The position numbers and the translations under genes are program-made. Of a DNA stretch of 7,308 nt, positions 6,128-7,308 are shown one piece after another. How positions within the stretch are numbered: the first letter of the stretch is position 1; the number at the start of each line of letters is the position of its first letter. This stretch comes from Gammaproteobacteria bacterium (GTDB taxonomy: Bacteria > Pseudomonadota > Gammaproteobacteria > Steroidobacterales > GCA-2729495): NCBI GenBank assembly GCA_023150055.1, contig JAKLLP010000100.1, positions 1-7,308 of the forward strand. The letters are read 5' to 3'. Below the pieces are notes generated by a model. It was not told the DNA's origin, did no database searches, and was given only the letters and a program-made list of their open reading frames with translations.

Positions 6128-6868
6128 TCAGGCGCCATGCCGCTCCCCGTTCCAGTTCTGCAGGCGCGCACGCAACCGCGTGAGCGCCTGGCCGTGGATC
6201 TGGCAGACCCGCGACTCGCTGACGCCGAGCGTCTCGCCGATCTCCTTGAGGTTGAGCTCCTCGTCGTAGTACAGCGACATGACCAGCGCCTCGCGTTCCG
6301 GCAGGGCGTGGATAGCGGCCGTCATCGCCTCGCGGAACTCATCGGATTCGAGCGCCGCGGACGGTTCATCGACGGGGCTTCCGGCATCCTCCTGGCCGGT
6401 GTCCCCGTCGGGGTCGGTTTCGTCGAGGCTGAACATGCGCTGCGTGGTCGTGTCGACCACCATCCGGAAATAATCCTCGAGTGACACGCCGAGTTCCCCC
6501 GCGACCTCGCGTGGCGTGGCGTGCTTGCCGGTACGGTTCTCCACCGCGCGGATTGCCGCGGTGAGCTGCCGCTGCTTGCGGTACACGGAGCGCGGTGCCC
6601 AGTCGGTGTTTCTGAATTCGTCCAGCATGGCTCCGCGCACACGTATGCTTGCATAAGTCTCGAAGGTCGCTCCCTTCGCGGGCGAGAACTGGCGCGCCGC
6701 ATCGAGCAGCGCGATCCGCCCGGTCTGGATGAGGTCCTCCAGTTCCATTCCCTCCGGCAGCCGGCCAAGAAGATGGTTGCCGATCTTCTTTACCAGCGGC
6801 GCGTATCGCTCCACCAGTTCTTCGGGCCGCAGCTGCCCGGCAAGAGCATAGGCGGAGGCGCTCGTCAT
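6128..6868 (-). CDS. fliA: RNA polymerase sigma factor FliA (sigma-28)
   Basis: This is the sigma factor for late flagellar genes such as flagellin, stator and chemotaxis genes; it is usually held inactive by FlgM until the hook is complete. The protein has 246 residues from the ATG at 6868, the normal FliA length. Region 2 covers about 19-100, with LPEGMELEDLIQTGRIALLD (37-56) and TFETYASIRVRGAMLDEFR (68-86). Region 3 lies near ATPREVAGELGVSLEDY (117-133), followed by an acidic linker (148-180). Region 4 covers about 188-237, with helix-turn-helix LKEIGETLGVSESRVCQI (207-224). The frame stays open to an ATG at 6958, but that would overlap flhG by about 90 bases. The 6868 ATG overlaps the flhG stop in the common ATGA arrangement and has GAGG 10 bases upstream. 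Its product begins MTSASAYALAG, as short FliA N-termini do. Confidence 0.95.
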   Translation of the reverse strand: MTSASAYALAGQLRPEELVERYAPLVKKIGNHLLGRLPEGMELEDLIQTGRIALLDAARQFSPAKGATFETYASIRVRGAMLDEFRNTDWAPRSVYRKQRQLTAAIRAVENRTGKHATPREVAGELGVSLEDYFRMVVDTTTQRMFSLDETDPDGDTGQEDAGSPVDEPSAALESDEFREAMTAAIHALPEREALVMSLYYDEELNLKEIGETLGVSESRVCQIHGQALTRLRARLQNWNGERHGA

Positions 6869-7308
6869 GCCAGCGCGTCCTCGGGCTGGCTGGGCAGTTT
6901 CAATAGCCGCTCGACGAAGAACTCGATGTTGCCCCGCGCCACGCGGGGTGCGTTCCATCTATCGGCACGGTGGGCCAGTTGCTTTAGGGCCGCCGCGGCG
7001 AGGCTGGATGGAAAGGCGGTCACGAACGGGGTCTGCAGCTGCACCGAGCGCCAGACGCGATCGTCGTAGGGGATGCTGCCGGCGTGCTCGAGTGAAACCT
7101 GCAGGAAGCGCTCGGTGACCCGCAGCAGTTTCTCGAAGAGCTGCCGCCCGTGGCCGCCTTCGCGGGTCATGTTGGTCACGATGCGGAACCGCGTCACATC
7201 GCGTTCCCGGGAGAGGATCTTGATGACGGCATAGGCATCGGTAATGGATGTCGGCTCGTCGCAGACCACGACCACCACCTCGTGGGCCGCCTCGGCAAAG
7301 CGCAGCAC
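6865..7308 (-). CDS. flhG: FlhG/FleN, MinD-type flagellar number regulator, C-terminal part (5' end outside window)
   Basis: About 148 residues of a ParA/MinD-like ATPase that sets the number of polar flagella and, in Pseudomonas, restrains FleQ. The frame is open to the window edge, and the GTG at 7308 is an internal Val, so the gene continues beyond it; a full FlhG is about 280 residues. Visible parts are VVVVVCDEPTSITDAYAVIK (11-30), the MinD-type segment after Walker B, then GRQLFEKLLRV (54-64), ERFLQVSLEHAGSIPYDDRV (66-85) and the C-terminal helix EFFVERLLKL, probably the amphipathic membrane-targeting helix. These match Pseudomonas FleN closely. The Walker A motif and N-terminal DQA motif lie outside the window. 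Its stop overlaps the fliA start by 4 bases. The symbols flhG and fleN name the same gene. Confidence 0.93.
   Translation of the reverse strand: MLRFAEAAHEVVVVVCDEPTSITDAYAVIKILSRERDVTRFRIVTNMTREGGHGRQLFEKLLRVTERFLQVSLEHAGSIPYDDRVWRSVQLQTPFVTAFPSSLAAAALKQLAHRADRWNAPRVARGNIEFFVERLLKLPSQPEDALA

Noticed and set aside
6869..6958. Upstream ATG at 6958 that would give a 276-residue FliA
   Set aside because: It overlaps the conserved C-terminus of FlhG, and the added residues look like an off-frame reading; the ATGA overlap at 6868 gives the normal FliA length.
7306..7308. GTG at the right edge as the start of the FlhG fragment
   Set aside because: It is simply the first in-frame codon in the window; the protein matches FlhG from its middle onward, so this is an internal Val.

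Overview
The window is high-GC DNA (by eye about two thirds G+C) from a bacterium with a polar-type flagellar system, most likely a gammaproteobacterium. The evidence is a FleQ-type sigma-54 activator, an FlhG(FleN)-FliA pair and a MotC/MotD-type stator, all closest in recognisable motifs to Pseudomonas-like proteins. A halophilic or sulfur-oxidising Chromatiales/Ectothiorhodospiraceae-like lineage is only a guess; genus cannot be fixed by reading.

Layout. Plus strand: bases 1-864 hold the C-terminal part of a FleQ-like flagellar master regulator, cut by the window edge. A 149-base gap follows, then 1014-2267 encodes a complete cation-coupled amino acid/dicarboxylate symporter (DAACS/SLC1 family). 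The symporter ends inside a near-perfect 13-bp inverted repeat (2235-2263) that lies between two convergent genes. Minus strand, read right to left: the C-terminal half of flhG/fleN (7308-6865), fliA (6868-6128), motC (6104-5364), motD (5340-4462), a 61-residue basic small protein (4465-4280), a membrane-anchored DUF2802 protein (4267-3863), and an HDOD-GGDEF protein (3795-2275). Starts and stops overlap by 4 bases at flhG/fliA and at motD/small ORF. The other gaps are 12 to 67 bases, so this looks like one operon whose promoter lies outside the window.

How the genes fit together. FleQ starts flagellar gene expression. FlhG controls flagellar number and, in Pseudomonas, antagonises FleQ. FliA drives the late genes. 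MotC/MotD form an ion-channel stator that turns the rotor. The terminal HDOD-GGDEF protein carries an intact cyclase signature and an RxxD inhibitory site, so it could make c-di-GMP in the same operon as the stator; FleQ itself is a known c-di-GMP target. Compared with the familiar Pseudomonas order, the cheYZAB and parA/cheW genes are missing between fliA and DUF2802. No RNA gene, CRISPR array, insertion sequence or phage gene was seen. I found no convincing undescribed system. The parts most worth a second look are the small ORF, the palindrome that forms the symporter C-terminus, and the HDOD-GGDEF protein in the stator operon.
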